Shown: positions 34,730 through 45,639, numbered from the stretch's first letter. The stretch: 64,000 nt of DNA from Stereocaulon alpinum (GCA_018257865.1 JAEUBA010000025.1:124001-188000), one strand, 5' to 3'. Program-made: numbers and translations. The notes: generated by a model not told the origin, from the sequence alone.

Positions 34730-35210
34730 TACATTTCGAGGTGTGCTCCCTGAATCTTCATGCCTTCCCTGTCCTCCTCTACTTGTGAAAGATTTTCGTG
34801 GCGGTTACCGTTCACTTGCAACTCACTCTCATAGTCTACTCTCATCTCACAATCTGCGCCATTCAAACGGGCTGCCCAACTTCCAAGTGCGCGGTGTGGT
34901 TCTGGGCCCCTTCCCGAGTTCTGATCTCGAGTCACACTATGCAAATCATGTGGGGTGGAATTCTTTACCGCTTACCGTTCGCATTCAATCCCAGATGGTT
35001 GAATCTGTTTCAATCGAATAGTGATCTTTTGATCATGGCAATAGTGATCGTCAATATAGACTTCATGGGGCGTAATGAGCTATGGCAGGAGGAGTTTTAT
35101 CATTTTGTACCTCGCACTGTTCTAAGCGTTGCCCGGGTTCTGAAAGGATCTTGCCGTCCACAGCGCTGTGTTGCCAATACCTCTCAAGTGTCAATTGCAA
35201 TCGAATAGAT
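34730..35210 (+). pseudogene. Downstream relic of the coiled-coil gene 3' end
   Basis: Around 35035-35115 the plus strand reads IVIVNIDFMGRNELWQEEFY. This aligns with TPIVTETDFMGNGAMQPDTLYF near the C-terminus of the intact gene (about 34370-34440). Flanking frames are open only in short pieces and differ in phase. It is another decayed tandem copy, on the opposite side of the surviving gene from the 30-31.6 kb relics. Confidence 0.55.
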
Positions 35211-36004
35211 CAGCCTACGCATTTCATGCAATCTGGGATGGGAGGGGAGATATTTACTTTGCATCCACCACTACGCCAGCTTCGTCTTTCATGTCTAAAA
35301 CCCGTCTCCCATCAGCTCGATATTTTATACTCAAGGGAAGCCATGCTCACCTGTACTACATCGCAACACTTTCGTCCAGGGCGTTTGTGGTCTCTTCCTT
35401 GACATCAGCTATATCGAGCCGACAAATCAAGGTTGCAAACTTGCACCTCTACAATTGCGAATGCTTCTACAACACTTGAAACCCGGCCGGTAATATGGTA
35501 TTCACTGTGTCCGGTTCACTCCTAAGTGCAGGAGCCCATGCCTTGACCAATTGCGGCTGACATTACTTATATTGTGAGATGGATATCGCCTCGGGCAAGA
35601 TCTTGCACTTCCCAGGAATGCCTACTCTGTCTCTGAAAGTCAACGCCTTGCAGTTATCACAGCAGCATTTGCAACTACTGGTACGTCAGGGGAATGGCTT
35701 TTACTATTGGTGAGTCATCTGGTCTGGCCATGCTCAAGACTAGTTATGAATCTGTTGGCGTCAAGGCCAGTATTGCATTGTGCATTGCATGCTCTGCCAA
35801 AGAAGACGACAGCAAGGCTGACAGCATTCTCGAATGAGTACGAGTCCTGCTCGCAATGACAGTGGAGAGGGAGCCAGCTTACACCCCCTAAGATCTCCTC
35901 CGTCCGGCTTTTGCGGGTAGATATCCGGCGGCCTTCGGCGATATGGCGCTCCTTCCCCATGTTTTACAACTCCACCTACGCAACGTACCAGTGATGGCCC
36001 AGCA
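35211..36004. other. Upstream region of the PP2C gene
   Basis: No gene is supported. A short frame near 35580 (MDIASGKILHFPGMPTLSL) is peptide-like but too short to call. The last 100 bases stay open in the PP2C frame, so an upstream exon or start is possible. Confidence 0.35.
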
Positions 36005-37663
36005 ATGCATGGCTCGACACCTATCAGAGCAAGCCACACTATTAAGAAGAGCCATGCAAACTTCTACCGCGCCTTTCACGACTACTTCGTGACCCATCTC
36101 CCCTCCAGCTCCCTTCATCCAGACTCCCGCTCCTCCTCCGGTCCACATCATCAACTGCCTCGGTCAGCGTCAAAGCCGCATACGCCTGGCGAGGGACCGT
36201 CGCCAGCTCCTCTACTGCATGGGACGAGAGATACTACGGTCGTTAGGATCCCGCTGAGAAGTGCGAAGCACCACTTCGGTGTCTCTGTCTCTCGCGGTAC
36301 GAGACCCTACAATGAAGATACATACCAAGCTGGGGTTATTGAAGTTCCGGCGTTTGCGAAGCCACGGCCGCTAAATCTGACAAGAGCACCGGCTAACAGT
36401 CCTCTGGAAGCCTTTCGAGCTAAGCAACGAGAGGAGCAAGCGAATGGCGGTGGGAACGGCGAGGGCACGTCTGCGGAGAGTGCCAGTGGGGACCCTCAGG
36501 TCTTCTACTTTGGGGTCTTCGATGGCCATGGAGGGTCAGAGTGCAGTGATTACTTGAGGGAGACGCTGCATGAGATCATAGAGGAGACGGCGAAGAAGTA
36601 TGATTTGACGTCTACACTGAAGGGAACTACGCACAAAGCAGCGAAAGGCGCAGCAACGTCTTCGAAAGATGCCGAAAAAGACACCGCTGGCAGTACCGCA
36701 AATGCAGAAAATGATGCCCTATCAGATCCTCAAATCAAAAAAGCCTCCACCCTCCAAAACAACCTCGTAAATGCATGGAAAACAACAGTAGGGGGCTACT
36801 TCAGGCGCTTCAGACCCTCCACTTTCGCGTCCCCACCAGAGAAACCAACCATTCTCACGATACTAACCCATGCCTTCTTACAAGCCGACCTCTCCTTCAT
36901 CCTCGCCCAACTCCGCCTGTCAAAGTACGACGTCGATCCTGTCCGCTCCGACGCCCCCCTCAACGCAAACGACTCCCTTTACTCCCCCACACACTTCCCT
37001 TCCTCCGACCCGCAACAAAAGAAGCCTTTCAAAGGCGGCTCCACAGCTTCGATTGTCCTCCTCTCGACCCCAACGCCCACACCTTTCTGGCACCCCTCTA
37101 CACCTTCAACCCTCTACACAGCCCACTGCGGCGACACACGCATCCTCCTCTCCCGAGTCTCAGACGGTGCAGCGGTCCCCCTAACAACGGACCACCACCC
37201 CTCTACCCCCTCCGAATCCGACCGCCTCCGCCGCTGGGCCGCCTCCTTCGTCACCGACTCCTTTGGCGAAGAGCGCATGTCTGGTCTAGCCAATACCCGC
37301 GCCTTCGGCGACATGGGTTCGAAACGAATGGGCGTCTCCGCCGAACCCGAAATCCACCGACTAGACCTCAATCCAAGCCAGTACGCCTTTATGGTGCTGG
37401 TTAGTGATGGCGTTACGGGGAGCGTGAGCGATCAGGAGATTGTGGATATAGTGAAGGAGAGCAAGACGCCGGAGATCGGGGCGAGGGAGGTGGTGGGGTT
37501 TGCTAATGAGGTGAGTGTGGAGGGGGATAATGCTACTGCGTTGGTGGTCAGGTTGGGGGGTTGGGAGAGGAGGGGCGAGGGTGGTGGTGGGGGGATGGGG
37601 ACTATGGAGGCGAGGGAGTGGAAGAGGAAGGAGGCTGCTGATCCTAGGGGAAGGAGGACGTAG
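36005..37663 (+). CDS. PTC6: PP2C-family protein phosphatase, PTC6-like
   Basis: Mn/Mg-dependent Ser/Thr phosphatase. The yeast relative Ptc6 is mitochondrial and acts on pyruvate dehydrogenase and in mitophagy; that role is by homology. Single exon, 552 aa. Motifs in order: SRGTRPYNEDTY (about 97-107), VFDGHGG (171-177) with the metal-binding Asp, GGSTASIVLL, AHCGDTRILL, LTTDHHPSTPSESDR, ANTRAFGDMGSKR and LVSDGVTGSVSDQE, then VEGDNATALVV with the late Asp-Asn. The catalytic core is interrupted by a long acidic/Ala-rich insertion (about 200-260). The C-terminus is a Gly/Arg/Lys-rich tail. The frame is open upstream of 36005, so the true N-terminus and any targeting peptide may lie further upstream behind an intron. 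Coding-strand composition switches from C-rich to G-rich at about 37380. Confidence 0.88.
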   Translation: MHGSTPIRASHTIKKSHANFYRAFHDYFVTHLPSSSLHPDSRSSSGPHHQLPRSASKPHTPGEGPSPAPLLHGTRDTTVVRIPLRSAKHHFGVSVSRGTRPYNEDTYQAGVIEVPAFAKPRPLNLTRAPANSPLEAFRAKQREEQANGGGNGEGTSAESASGDPQVFYFGVFDGHGGSECSDYLRETLHEIIEETAKKYDLTSTLKGTTHKAAKGAATSSKDAEKDTAGSTANAENDALSDPQIKKASTLQNNLVNAWKTTVGGYFRRFRPSTFASPPEKPTILTILTHAFLQADLSFILAQLRLSKYDVDPVRSDAPLNANDSLYSPTHFPSSDPQQKKPFKGGSTASIVLLSTPTPTPFWHPSTPSTLYTAHCGDTRILLSRVSDGAAVPLTTDHHPSTPSESDRLRRWAASFVTDSFGEERMSGLANTRAFGDMGSKRMGVSAEPEIHRLDLNPSQYAFMVLVSDGVTGSVSDQEIVDIVKESKTPEIGAREVVGFANEVSVEGDNATALVVRLGGWERRGEGGGGGMGTMEAREWKRKEAADPRGRRT

Positions 37664-38139
37664 GATGTGGGATGTTCGATGGAGTAAGAGGTGGTTGTTG
37701 TATATATCGCAGACGCTGTATATATGTCGCTATGTCAATGAACCTTATGTTGATGACATGCATGATCCTTGAAGTGGAATAGATCTTCCTTTACAACGAA
37801 CACCTTAGATCCATATGAAAACGCAATTCATCAAAGCAGCCACGAGAGAACATACATCCTTGCCTACTTAGCCTCCCACTACAACATTCTACCTCGCATG
37901 TTCCAAGTTTTCGCTCCCATCAGCAAAACAAATGACTGCGTCTCAGTATGTGCACAAATCTCTCATGATCACGGAATGACATAGACATCATAATTACAAT
38001 CATACTCTATACACATCTAATCTATCCATGTATCTCGTTCCGCCCAACTCCACGAATGCTAGTACGTAGGTCCCCATGTATCGAGTCTTATCATACCCAG
38101 TATCCCATCCCATGCATCCAGGTCCATAATACCAAGTAC
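37664..38139. other. Convergent intergenic region
   Basis: 476 bp between the convergent PP2C and small repeat-protein genes, presumably both 3' UTRs. No other feature seen. Confidence 0.45.
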
Positions 38140-38526
38140 CTACGATCCCTGGTTCTTATTCGCCAAGTTCTCCTGCACCATACCCCCAATCTTACCATCA
38201 GCATTGAAATGCTGGCCGATAGCGCCCTGCTTGTCGAGGGGACCGCCGATTTTCTGGGCTGTGCCGCCGATTGCGCCGTCCGCTGTAGCACAAGGTGTTA
38301 GCAATGAGTGAATTCCGAGAGTTTCGGAGAGTGTAATGTTACCATTGAACATGGAGCCTACGGCGCCCTGCTTGTCGAAGATGCTGGTTCCGGTCCCTGT
38401 TGTCTTTTCGCCTGCTGCGGGGGTTTGGTTGACTGTTTCGTGGATGCCGCTGCTCAGTTCGGTGCCTTCTTTTAGGGCGGAGTTGGCGCCTTGCTCGAAG
38501 GATTTGGCTGTGTTGTCGCCGTCCAT
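38140..38526 (-). CDS. Small hydrophilic protein with internal duplicate, 108 aa
   Basis: Exon 1 is 38526-38343 and exon 2 is 38282-38140. Splicing out the 60-nt intron (GTAACA...CTACAG) joins FN to ADGAIGG. This restores a clear internal repeat: FDKQGAVGSMFNADGAIGGT and LDKQGAIGQHFNADGKIGGM. Reading through the intron destroys the first copy, so the spliced form is right. The protein lacks signal peptide and membrane segments and is Gly/Ala/Asn-rich. Short proteins with this D-K-x-G-A-x-G repeat are widespread in Pezizomycotina, and I know of no assigned function. A late-embryogenesis-abundant-like stress role is a guess from composition only. Confidence 0.78.
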   Translation of the reverse strand: MDGDNTAKSFEQGANSALKEGTELSSGIHETVNQTPAAGEKTTGTGTSIFDKQGAVGSMFNGNITLSETLGIHSLLTPCATADGAIGGTAQKIGGPLDKQGAIGQHFNADGKIGGMVQENLANKNQGS

Positions 38527-40016
38527 GGTGGTTGGTTGTAGTTTTGGGGGGGAAATGATGGGGGTGTGAGAGCTGTTGTTTTAAGTTTGTATTTTGATAT
38601 GGGAGAGGAGAGCAAGTGGCAGTGATATATCAGAGCATTTGAGGCGGGATTTAGAGTAAGCGTCATTCGTGACGCGATCTACGTCAAGGAAATTCATGAC
38701 GCAGTCTAAACTCAGATTCACTATTGAATGTGGGCAAATATCTTCAGGCGATTTCGACACGAAGAACAGACAGGACCGTGCGATATACAGATGGAGAAAT
38801 TGAAGTTCCACGGCCAAGGTACCTGTGTTTCGATATCGCTTTTCGGTTGACACATATTGGCGGTCAAAGAAATAGGAAGTCCTTGCCAAGACCGCTTGTT
38901 CCGGAGGCTCCACCGATTATTCCAGGGATTTTCAAGTGCCTGTTTTCCAGAGTTCATTGAGTGAATTTTTTGGAAGAATCCGACGGCAAGGATCCGAATA
39001 GATTATCCTGCGTGATCCTCTAGGATCTACGAGTACAGGAGGGTCGGTCAGGGATGGCGACATGACTTAAGTTCACGGCGACTGAACTACCGAGGTAGGA
39101 TAGTCAGGTACAACCAAACCTGTTGAAACTCAAACCCTCCTTGGGCCCTTCACTCCTGATACAGACAACGATGTATGCATGCAATCGTATCGCCAATGCA
39201 ACGAACATGATCGAAGCCCAGAAAGAGATATACACGTGGAAAATAAACCTCGTGACATTTAACGTCTTCCTCGTCCATGATGACTGTGGCTTCAATGGCT
39301 GATGATGAAACCGGCGAATTCGAGTCCGGTCGGACAAAAAAGGAAATCTTGTTCAAACTCACGTAAAGCTTGGCGCCAATGATGCCGACCAAATGCTCAC
39401 TCCACTGCCCTAAAGCGGTGTAACTCTGCCATGGGAACTAGCAGGGTCCCCGCACCGACCCCTGGAGGCCTGTGTAAGGCGCCCCTAGGACAGCCGCTAT
39501 CACCTATCTGGAGCGCTAGCCAAGAGAATTAGTGATCTCCATTGCGCTTGTCCTTATTCTTTCTCTTGTTGCTTGCACCCCTTCCTCTTACAGGCATGGT
39601 GGTCCCTCAAGTAGGCCCAGGAACATGGCGTGGGATGGTGAAATCTGAAACTGACGGCACTTCAGCCACTATCACTTGCTCTTTGCTCTGCATGTCCTTC
39701 CTTCCGCTTGTCCTTGATGTGAAAAAAAAAATGCTGTTGTTCTACACAAATACTTCGGGGATGTCCATTTCTGTTGTACGTTATACTATTTGCCAATAAC
39801 ATTCTCCTATTGCTCCTTCCCTAAAATCTCGCATTCAATAAACTACTGCAGCCTCTCGTAATTGGCTTTTACGACCATTGCATTACTTGCATATTACTGA
39901 TTCATGATTGGCCTCACTCAAATCCGTCTCTGCACTCTTATCTCGCATTGCTGCATATTTCAAATCAACCAATCCTCCACCGAGTCTCTCCCCCGGTGCT
40001 TACCAGCAACACAAAA
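38527..40016. other. Gene-free stretch
   Basis: About 1.5 kb with no convincing gene. The open frame at 39542-39799 looks signal-peptide-like but begins at TTG, contains a run of nine A residues and has no ATG in position; I do not call it. Confidence 0.45.
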
Positions 40017-41216
40017 ATGCACTCGCTTGTTCTAGGAAGCAATGTCTCGCCCATTCGAGGCGGCAGCGTCTCGCCAGTTTCAAATAGATCAACTACACCT
40101 ACAGCCAATGACTTCCCGGTACCAGCCGGGCAAGATTTCACAGTCAGGAAGCGGGATAGGGGACTCGTTTCTCCTTCCCAATCGTCATTTCTTTCCTTTG
40201 CAGAAGACGACGAACCCCCGATTCACGCAATTACCGCCCCACATCGAATTCAAAGCAGAGCACCGTCGAGAAAAGCATCAGTAGATCTGGGCCGGAAACT
40301 GTCCATTGATGGCGCCGCAGGATACATGTGCAATGACATGTTACGGCACTCACCTGAGCAGGAAATCAGGAAAAAAAGAAGCCAATTCTATACCGAAGTG
40401 TTCTCTTACCGGGAACCGAATATAACGCCCAAGGACCGAGTATACAAGGACTCCGTCGTGACCGTTGAAGTGAAGACCAACGTCATTGTACGCTCCCTTC
40501 CCTCCCACCATCGCGACCAATATCCTCTTAGCCTTACCATATACAAATGGCACATCTAACACCCCCTCTCCCCACAGGTCCGCGACGAATACGAACTCCT
40601 CCAAGACCTCTCCCAGCACCTCTCCCAGCGCTACCAACGTCCAACAACCAGTATATTCATCTACCTAAATCACAGCGCCTGCATGCTCTTCGGCGGCACC
40701 TTCGACTCCGCCTACATCCTAACCATAACCGCCCTCCCCTGCCTCCTCCAACCAACAACCAACAAACGCAACGCCGCCCTCCTCCAAGCCTTTCTCGCCG
40801 ACTCGCTCGGCGTGAGTCCAGCCCGTGGCGTCGTTCGATTTTCGAGCATACCGGATGAGTATTTGGCCTTTAACGGGACGACGGTGTTGGGACAGATTGA
40901 TAATATTCAGAGGCTAAGTGATGAAAAAGATAAAGAAGTAGAGATGGAAAGACAAAAGGAGCAGTACAGGCCTGCGAACACCGCGCCCACATTACGCAAA
41001 AACAGCTGCGTCACGGAGAAATACAAGATGGTCCCTCAGCGTCCGATGACGGGCAGCCAGAGCGTGCCGCTTAGTAGGGTCGGTAGTCCGCCTTTACTAC
41101 CGTCCATGCCTGTTGCGAAGAGCTCACTGGATAGGAGGGCAGAGAAGGCGCAGAAGTTGGGCAAGAGGAAGAGTTTCTTTAACTTTTTCGGGAGGAAGGA
41201 GGCCGGGTGTGGATGA
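40017..41216 (+). CDS. Fungal MIF/tautomerase-fold domain protein
   Basis: Exons 40017-40487 and 40578-41216 give 369 aa. The MIF-like domain spans about residues 135-270. It begins RKKRSQFYTEVFSYREPN, continues VEVKTNVIVRDEYELLQDLS and SIFIYLNHSACMLFGGTFDS, then ITALPCLLQPTTNKRNAALL, FLADSLGVSPARGVVRFSSI and EYLAFNGTTVLGQID. These match the fungal proteins annotated as L-dopachrome-isomerase/MIF-like. The N-terminal 130 residues are a Ser/Pro-rich extension, and the C-terminal 90 a basic, Ser-rich tail ending FFNFFGRKEAGCG. Canonical MIF enzymes use the free N-terminal proline; here the domain is internal and the position lies in VVTVEV, so that catalytic base is missing. A regulatory or binding role is more likely than tautomerase activity. 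Confidence 0.85.
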
Positions 41217-42571
41217 TGCTGACCCGCTCGCTATTTCTTTCAAGGCTGGGCGACGACAGAAGGGAAGATGAGTGCGGGTACAGAAAGGCCTCGAGTGTAT
41301 AGTATCATCATGATTGGATAGGATTGGATCGGGCATCGCATATACGACGCAGCGTTGGCGCCTTTTTGGTTCAACAGAGACGGCAGACGGGTGGTTTTTT
41401 GGGATAAAAGTGGAATGGGAGCAGTCCGTGGGATGTTGTAAGGGATAATTAACGAATGAATACAAGGAATATATTTTTCCGTTGAGGATGACTGTTTGAC
41501 GGATTCTGTACTCACTCGCTCACGCACGATCAATTGTTTTTCCAGCCTTGTCACCGCGCCTCAGAAACGGAAAATTCTCAGCCCTACCCCGGGCCCCCTG
41601 CCCTCCCCTGGCACCCCCCTCCATCGATCCAGGCCTGGAATCGTGACTAAGGTGCGTACTGGATTGGGCGGCACAACTCTTTTCCAAGCGCCTATTTCAG
41701 CTCCGTTGACAGATTCTGTGGGGACACTCGGCCGAAGGCGGTGTTGGAGGGTTGGTGTGGAAGGCCTGTGGTGGGGGTTCGGGTCTGGGGACTCGGTAGG
41801 GTGTGGTGTGGTGTGGTACTGGGGTGAGGGGTGGATGGTGTGGTAGGTTTTTTATAGGCTTTGGAGGGAGGATGGCGCGTCTACTGATGATTTCGTTATT
41901 GTTGGATTTGCTTGAGGCACTGGAAGTAAGCTCGTCAAGAATAGAGATGAGGTCGTGATTTTAGGGCTGTGGTGTTTATGAGTAGGGTTCCTAGGCGAGG
42001 TACTACGGTAAACTGTGGTTGGTACCTGCTACCTGATTATTGTAGAACTACAGGGTGTCCAGGCTGGGTTAGGGGTTCGTGTTCTGGGGTACCATGGGTT
42101 TTTGTTGGTGATGTTGATGAGGTGGTTTCAGTGAATGGGTTTGTCGAGATAATTCCTTAAAGCCTTGTCTACCATGCGGAAGAAGCTCACGTTCTACGTT
42201 GCGGGTTTGGGGCTTGTTGGAAGTAGAGGTGGTTGTTGCTGTATTGGGTGTAAATGGTGGAAAGCTGTCGGGCTTTACCGCCACGCCTTGTGATGTGGCA
42301 GGCTGCTGATGCCTGAGTGGCTTAGATTTCATGCATCCTCCCGTTGTGGCACAAGGTGTGAATCACAACCCCTCAATGGCTCACTTTTTGCATTGTCTCT
42401 TCAGTCCTTGTGTATGGAAACTGACCTTTGGCAGTAGTGTACATGGGCTTGTAGTTTCCTGTGTTAGCGATGAATGAGCCATCTAATACCAGGGATGGGA
42501 AAGTGTTACGTCTCATTCAAAAGTGCACCATCGTTCGCGCTCATCTATTTTCTTCAAGATAGAGCGGGCGT
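41217..42571. other. Intergenic with skewed, ambiguous open frames
   Basis: 41496-41846 (+) is open for 116 codons and has the C-rich to G-rich composition seen inside real genes here. The minus strand is also open over the same bases, so coding strand and reality are unclear. 42332-42069 (-) is open for 87 codons with Gln/Pro/His-rich sequence. No family recognised for any of these. Confidence 0.35.
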
Positions 42572-44002
42572 ATGAACCAACAACACGGTATGGCTACCAA
42601 CTCTCTAGGCCATGTGGTTGACGACTATCGCGCTCGTCATGGGCGCTTTAAGGATATCGCTGTGGAGAAGGATGACATGATCAGTGTAAGTCAAAGTAGA
42701 TGGAACTACTCGAGTAACACTCAACAGCTGATCCAATGTTCTAAAAGGAACTCATTGAGCAGTTGGAGAAGTCACGCCTTGAGTGCCGACAGAAGGCGCT
42801 GGATCTAGAGAGTGAGAGGGCTGAGCGCCGTAGACACCAGGGTCGTGTTGAGGAGCTGGAGACCTTGACAGTAAGCCTTTGATATAGCTTTCACCCACAC
42901 ACAGCCGCTGATCACAGTTCAGTGTTCCCAGACTGGTCGAGCTTTCGTGCTCGTGTTGATTGATGCTGATGCTGATGATTATATTGTATGTCTGCCTCAA
43001 CTTCGTTGCTCCATTCTCTGAACACCCGATACTAAAAATTGCACCCACGTTAGTTCCGTGAGAAGTTCTTGTCCGGGAACGAAGGAGGCGGTAAGAATGC
43101 CGCTGATGAGTTGCATGCCCGCACTAAGGACTACCTTAGAGGGTTGCACGTGGATGCAACTAACACGGAGGTCATTGTTAAAGCCTATGCCGACTTTAAG
43201 GGTTTGCAAAGGGCTTGTCTAAAGAACGGGAAAATGAAGAACGGTGCGAGTTTGAGTCTCTTTGCTCATGGCTTCAATCAGCGCCAAGGGCTGTTTGACT
43301 TCATTGATGTTGGTGCTGGTAAGGAAGGAGCTGACAACAAGGTCCGTGGTAAGTCGGACTCTATCGAAGTCGCAAATGTAGACACTGACCAATCTTCCAG
43401 AATGCCTGAGCTTCTTCGTCGGCAATTGGCAATGCAAACACATTGTCCTTGGGGCTTGTCATGATTCCGGCTATGCGTCGTTTCTGGGAAAGTTCGCGGC
43501 GGATGTTTCAACTCGCGATCGAATCACGCTCCTATACAACAATGTCATCCACCCTAGGATTGCTGCCCTCGGTTTCCAAAAGGCGGTCAAACTTGATACA
43601 GTCTTTGCACCGCGGCTTCTGGTGGAATTATCTACATCAACTGCAGTGTTCACAGGCAATGGCTTCACCAACCCCTTCACCCTGTCCGAAAGACTTGGTC
43701 CAGTCCTCCGCGACACCGAGGGCAAGCGTATCGACAAGAAGTTGAAGGTCGATGTTAGGTCAAGTTACCTGAACGTTCTCCGGGGGAACAAGCTGTGCTA
43801 TGCCTATTACCTGCGTGGTAGATGTCAAGGCTGCGATATGAATCACATTCTACCACCGTTTAAGGCCAGGGAGTTTGACTGTCTTTGGTATGTGGCACGT
43901 GAGGGTATGTGCCGCAAGATCGAGAAGGGTGAGGATTGTGATGACCCGAAGTGTTTCTATAGACATGAGATAGGGTGTCAGAAGGGTTCTGGGACGGTTT
44001 GA
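42572..44002 (+). CDS. DUF7923-type protein with two CCCH zinc fingers
   Basis: Five exons join in frame: 42572-42685, 42748-42870, 42923-42985, 43054-43348 and 43401-44002 (398 aa). A short coiled coil (ELIEQLEKSRLECRQKALDL) precedes a conserved domain: RAFVLVLIDADADDYIFREK, GGKNAADELHARTKDYLR, LSFFVGNWQCKHIVLGACHD and SGYASFLGKF. This is the fungal DUF7923 pattern, with Asp residues at the ends of strands reminiscent of PIN/NYN-type nucleases; that comparison is inference. Two fingers follow: C-x8-C-x2-C-x3-H (CYAYYLRGRCQGCDMNH) and C-x8-C-x4-C-x3-H (CRKIEKGEDCDDPKCFYRH), the RNA-binding CCCH type. The product is probably an RNA-binding or RNA-processing protein. Confidence 0.85.
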
Positions 44003-44379
44003 GCATGGGGGCTCATGTCGTGTGCAATCTTTGAAAAGTTGAGACTTTGGTCTCCGATGCAATTGGTAGTTGGTGGAAGATGGTGGTCTATTTGACTTGA
44101 TTCAGATGTCTGGCAAGGAAGGTGCCTTGGGCCAGCGTTACAAGGCGGCAAATCCTATGTTGGGTTAGTTGGCTTGTTCTACTAAATGTCTTCAGTGTTA
44201 CGTGCACAATGTCATTCAAATTGATCCCCCTGATTAGCAAATAAAGTTAGTTCAAGCCTTGCGAACATGTCGCCAAGATCATATCTGTGCCAAGACTATC
44301 GGCGCACTAACGCCATCTTCCGTAAACAATCAGCACGTCTCAACTCTGCGCCTCGAAGCACAGCTCACCAACCACAATT
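44003..44379. other. Intergenic between CCCH gene and Mtw1
   Basis: 377 bp containing the 3' UTR of the upstream gene and the promoter of the kinetochore gene, both on the plus strand. No distinct element seen. Confidence 0.4.
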
Positions 44380-45483
44380 ATGACAGACCCAAATCGCCAA
44401 GCTGACGCGCTGCTCACTGAGCACTTTCAATACACGCCATTAGTAAATTCCCACACGCCGCGCAGCATGCTTAATGCCCGCTAACATTCCTCTAGTCACT
44501 AATCGACGACATAATCAATGCCGTAAACATCATCATCTACCAAGTCGTCGAAGGTCTAGAAACTGGCCTACTAAACATTCCACCGCGCGAACTCGGCTTC
44601 AGGAACGAGCATTCTTCAACCACTCTATCAATACAAGATGGCAGCACCGAGCCCCCAGATCCAACCTTTGAGATCGAAAACGGTGTCCATCAACTAGAGA
44701 CACTGCTGGAGGCTACGGTCGACAAGGCATTTGACAAGTTTGAGATATACACGTTGAGGAATATTTTGACTATACCGGATGATTTGGCGCCGTGGATGCG
44801 GTTGGGACATTACGAGGTATGCTTCGTTTGCCCAAGCCCTGCCGAGATGTTATCACTCGAGAGAAACTTCTTGCTGGTAGCTGGAGTATTATGGAGCTGA
44901 CTATAACCCACAGAACCTCCAGTTGCCTCTCTCGCCGTCAGCACCGACACCCGAATCCATCCTACTGCTACGGCGCAAACTGCAAGAAACTCGCAAGCTC
45001 AACCAAGCGTTACGAACTACACATAATCAAAATACCGCCCTCATAGCCAAGCTCTCCTCCCTCCTCGCTCCTCCGACATCCGCGATTACCTCAGACCCAT
45101 CCTCCCTCGCCTTCCTGACCTCACCCGCGAACGCAGCCGCGCAAACCCTCAACCTCTCATTCTCGCCCTCGTCCAAAGACTCGAAACCATTGACGACGAA
45201 CGCACAATTCGCTGCTTCACAACTACCAGCCTTGCGGCAGCTGGTAGCGGACTTGCGGCCGAAGATGCAATCACTGAAAGAGGGAGCTGGAGAGAAGATC
45301 GACTGGGAAAGCAGGAGAGAGGAACGGAGAGCGTATATTGAGTCTGGCACTAGGAATGTTGTTATTCGAAGGGGAGCTATTGAGGGAGAAGAGGTTGGTG
45401 GGGAGAGGAGATCGAGGGATGAGGTGGAGGGGTTGGAGGGCCTAGTTAGGCAGTTGGAGAAGGGGGAGAAGATGGAGGTGTAG
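44380..45483 (+). CDS. MTW1: Kinetochore protein Mis12/Mtw1
   Basis: Subunit of the Mis12/MIND complex that joins the inner kinetochore (CENP-C) to Ndc80 and Knl1. Exons 44380-44442, 44496-44816 and 44914-45483 give 317 aa. The Mis12 signature is clear: LLTEHFQYTPLSLIDDIINA and VNIIIYQVVEGLETGLL, then PPRELGF, followed by HQLETLLEATVDKAFDKFEI and YTLRNILTIPDDLAPWMRLG. The C-terminal half is a predicted coiled coil starting LLLRRKLQETRKLNQALRTT, with a second heptad-like region after residue 240. The first intron splits the leading motif between PL and SLIDD, so a gene model lacking the 63-nt first exon would start wrongly. The coding strand turns from C-rich to G/A-rich at about 45250. Confidence 0.92.
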
Positions 45484-45639
45484 CGGCTGTGTATATTAGG
45501 ATTTGGGGCGTAATGGCTAGGAAGGCATTGGGGCATCTGGAAATGCCATCTATGAACTTGGTATAAGCAAGATCGGAGTTCCGGGTATCTAGTTGGTCAT
45601 GACGGTCGTAACGTCTTTTCCAGATCCTACCACCCTTTC

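Noticed and set aside
36775..37404. 209-codon plus-strand Pro/Arg/Leu-rich frame
   Set aside because: Out-of-frame reading of the C-rich part of the PP2C gene.
39542..39799. Signal-peptide-like 85-codon frame
   Set aside because: It starts at TTG without a nearby in-frame ATG, contains a nine-A run, and has no homology.
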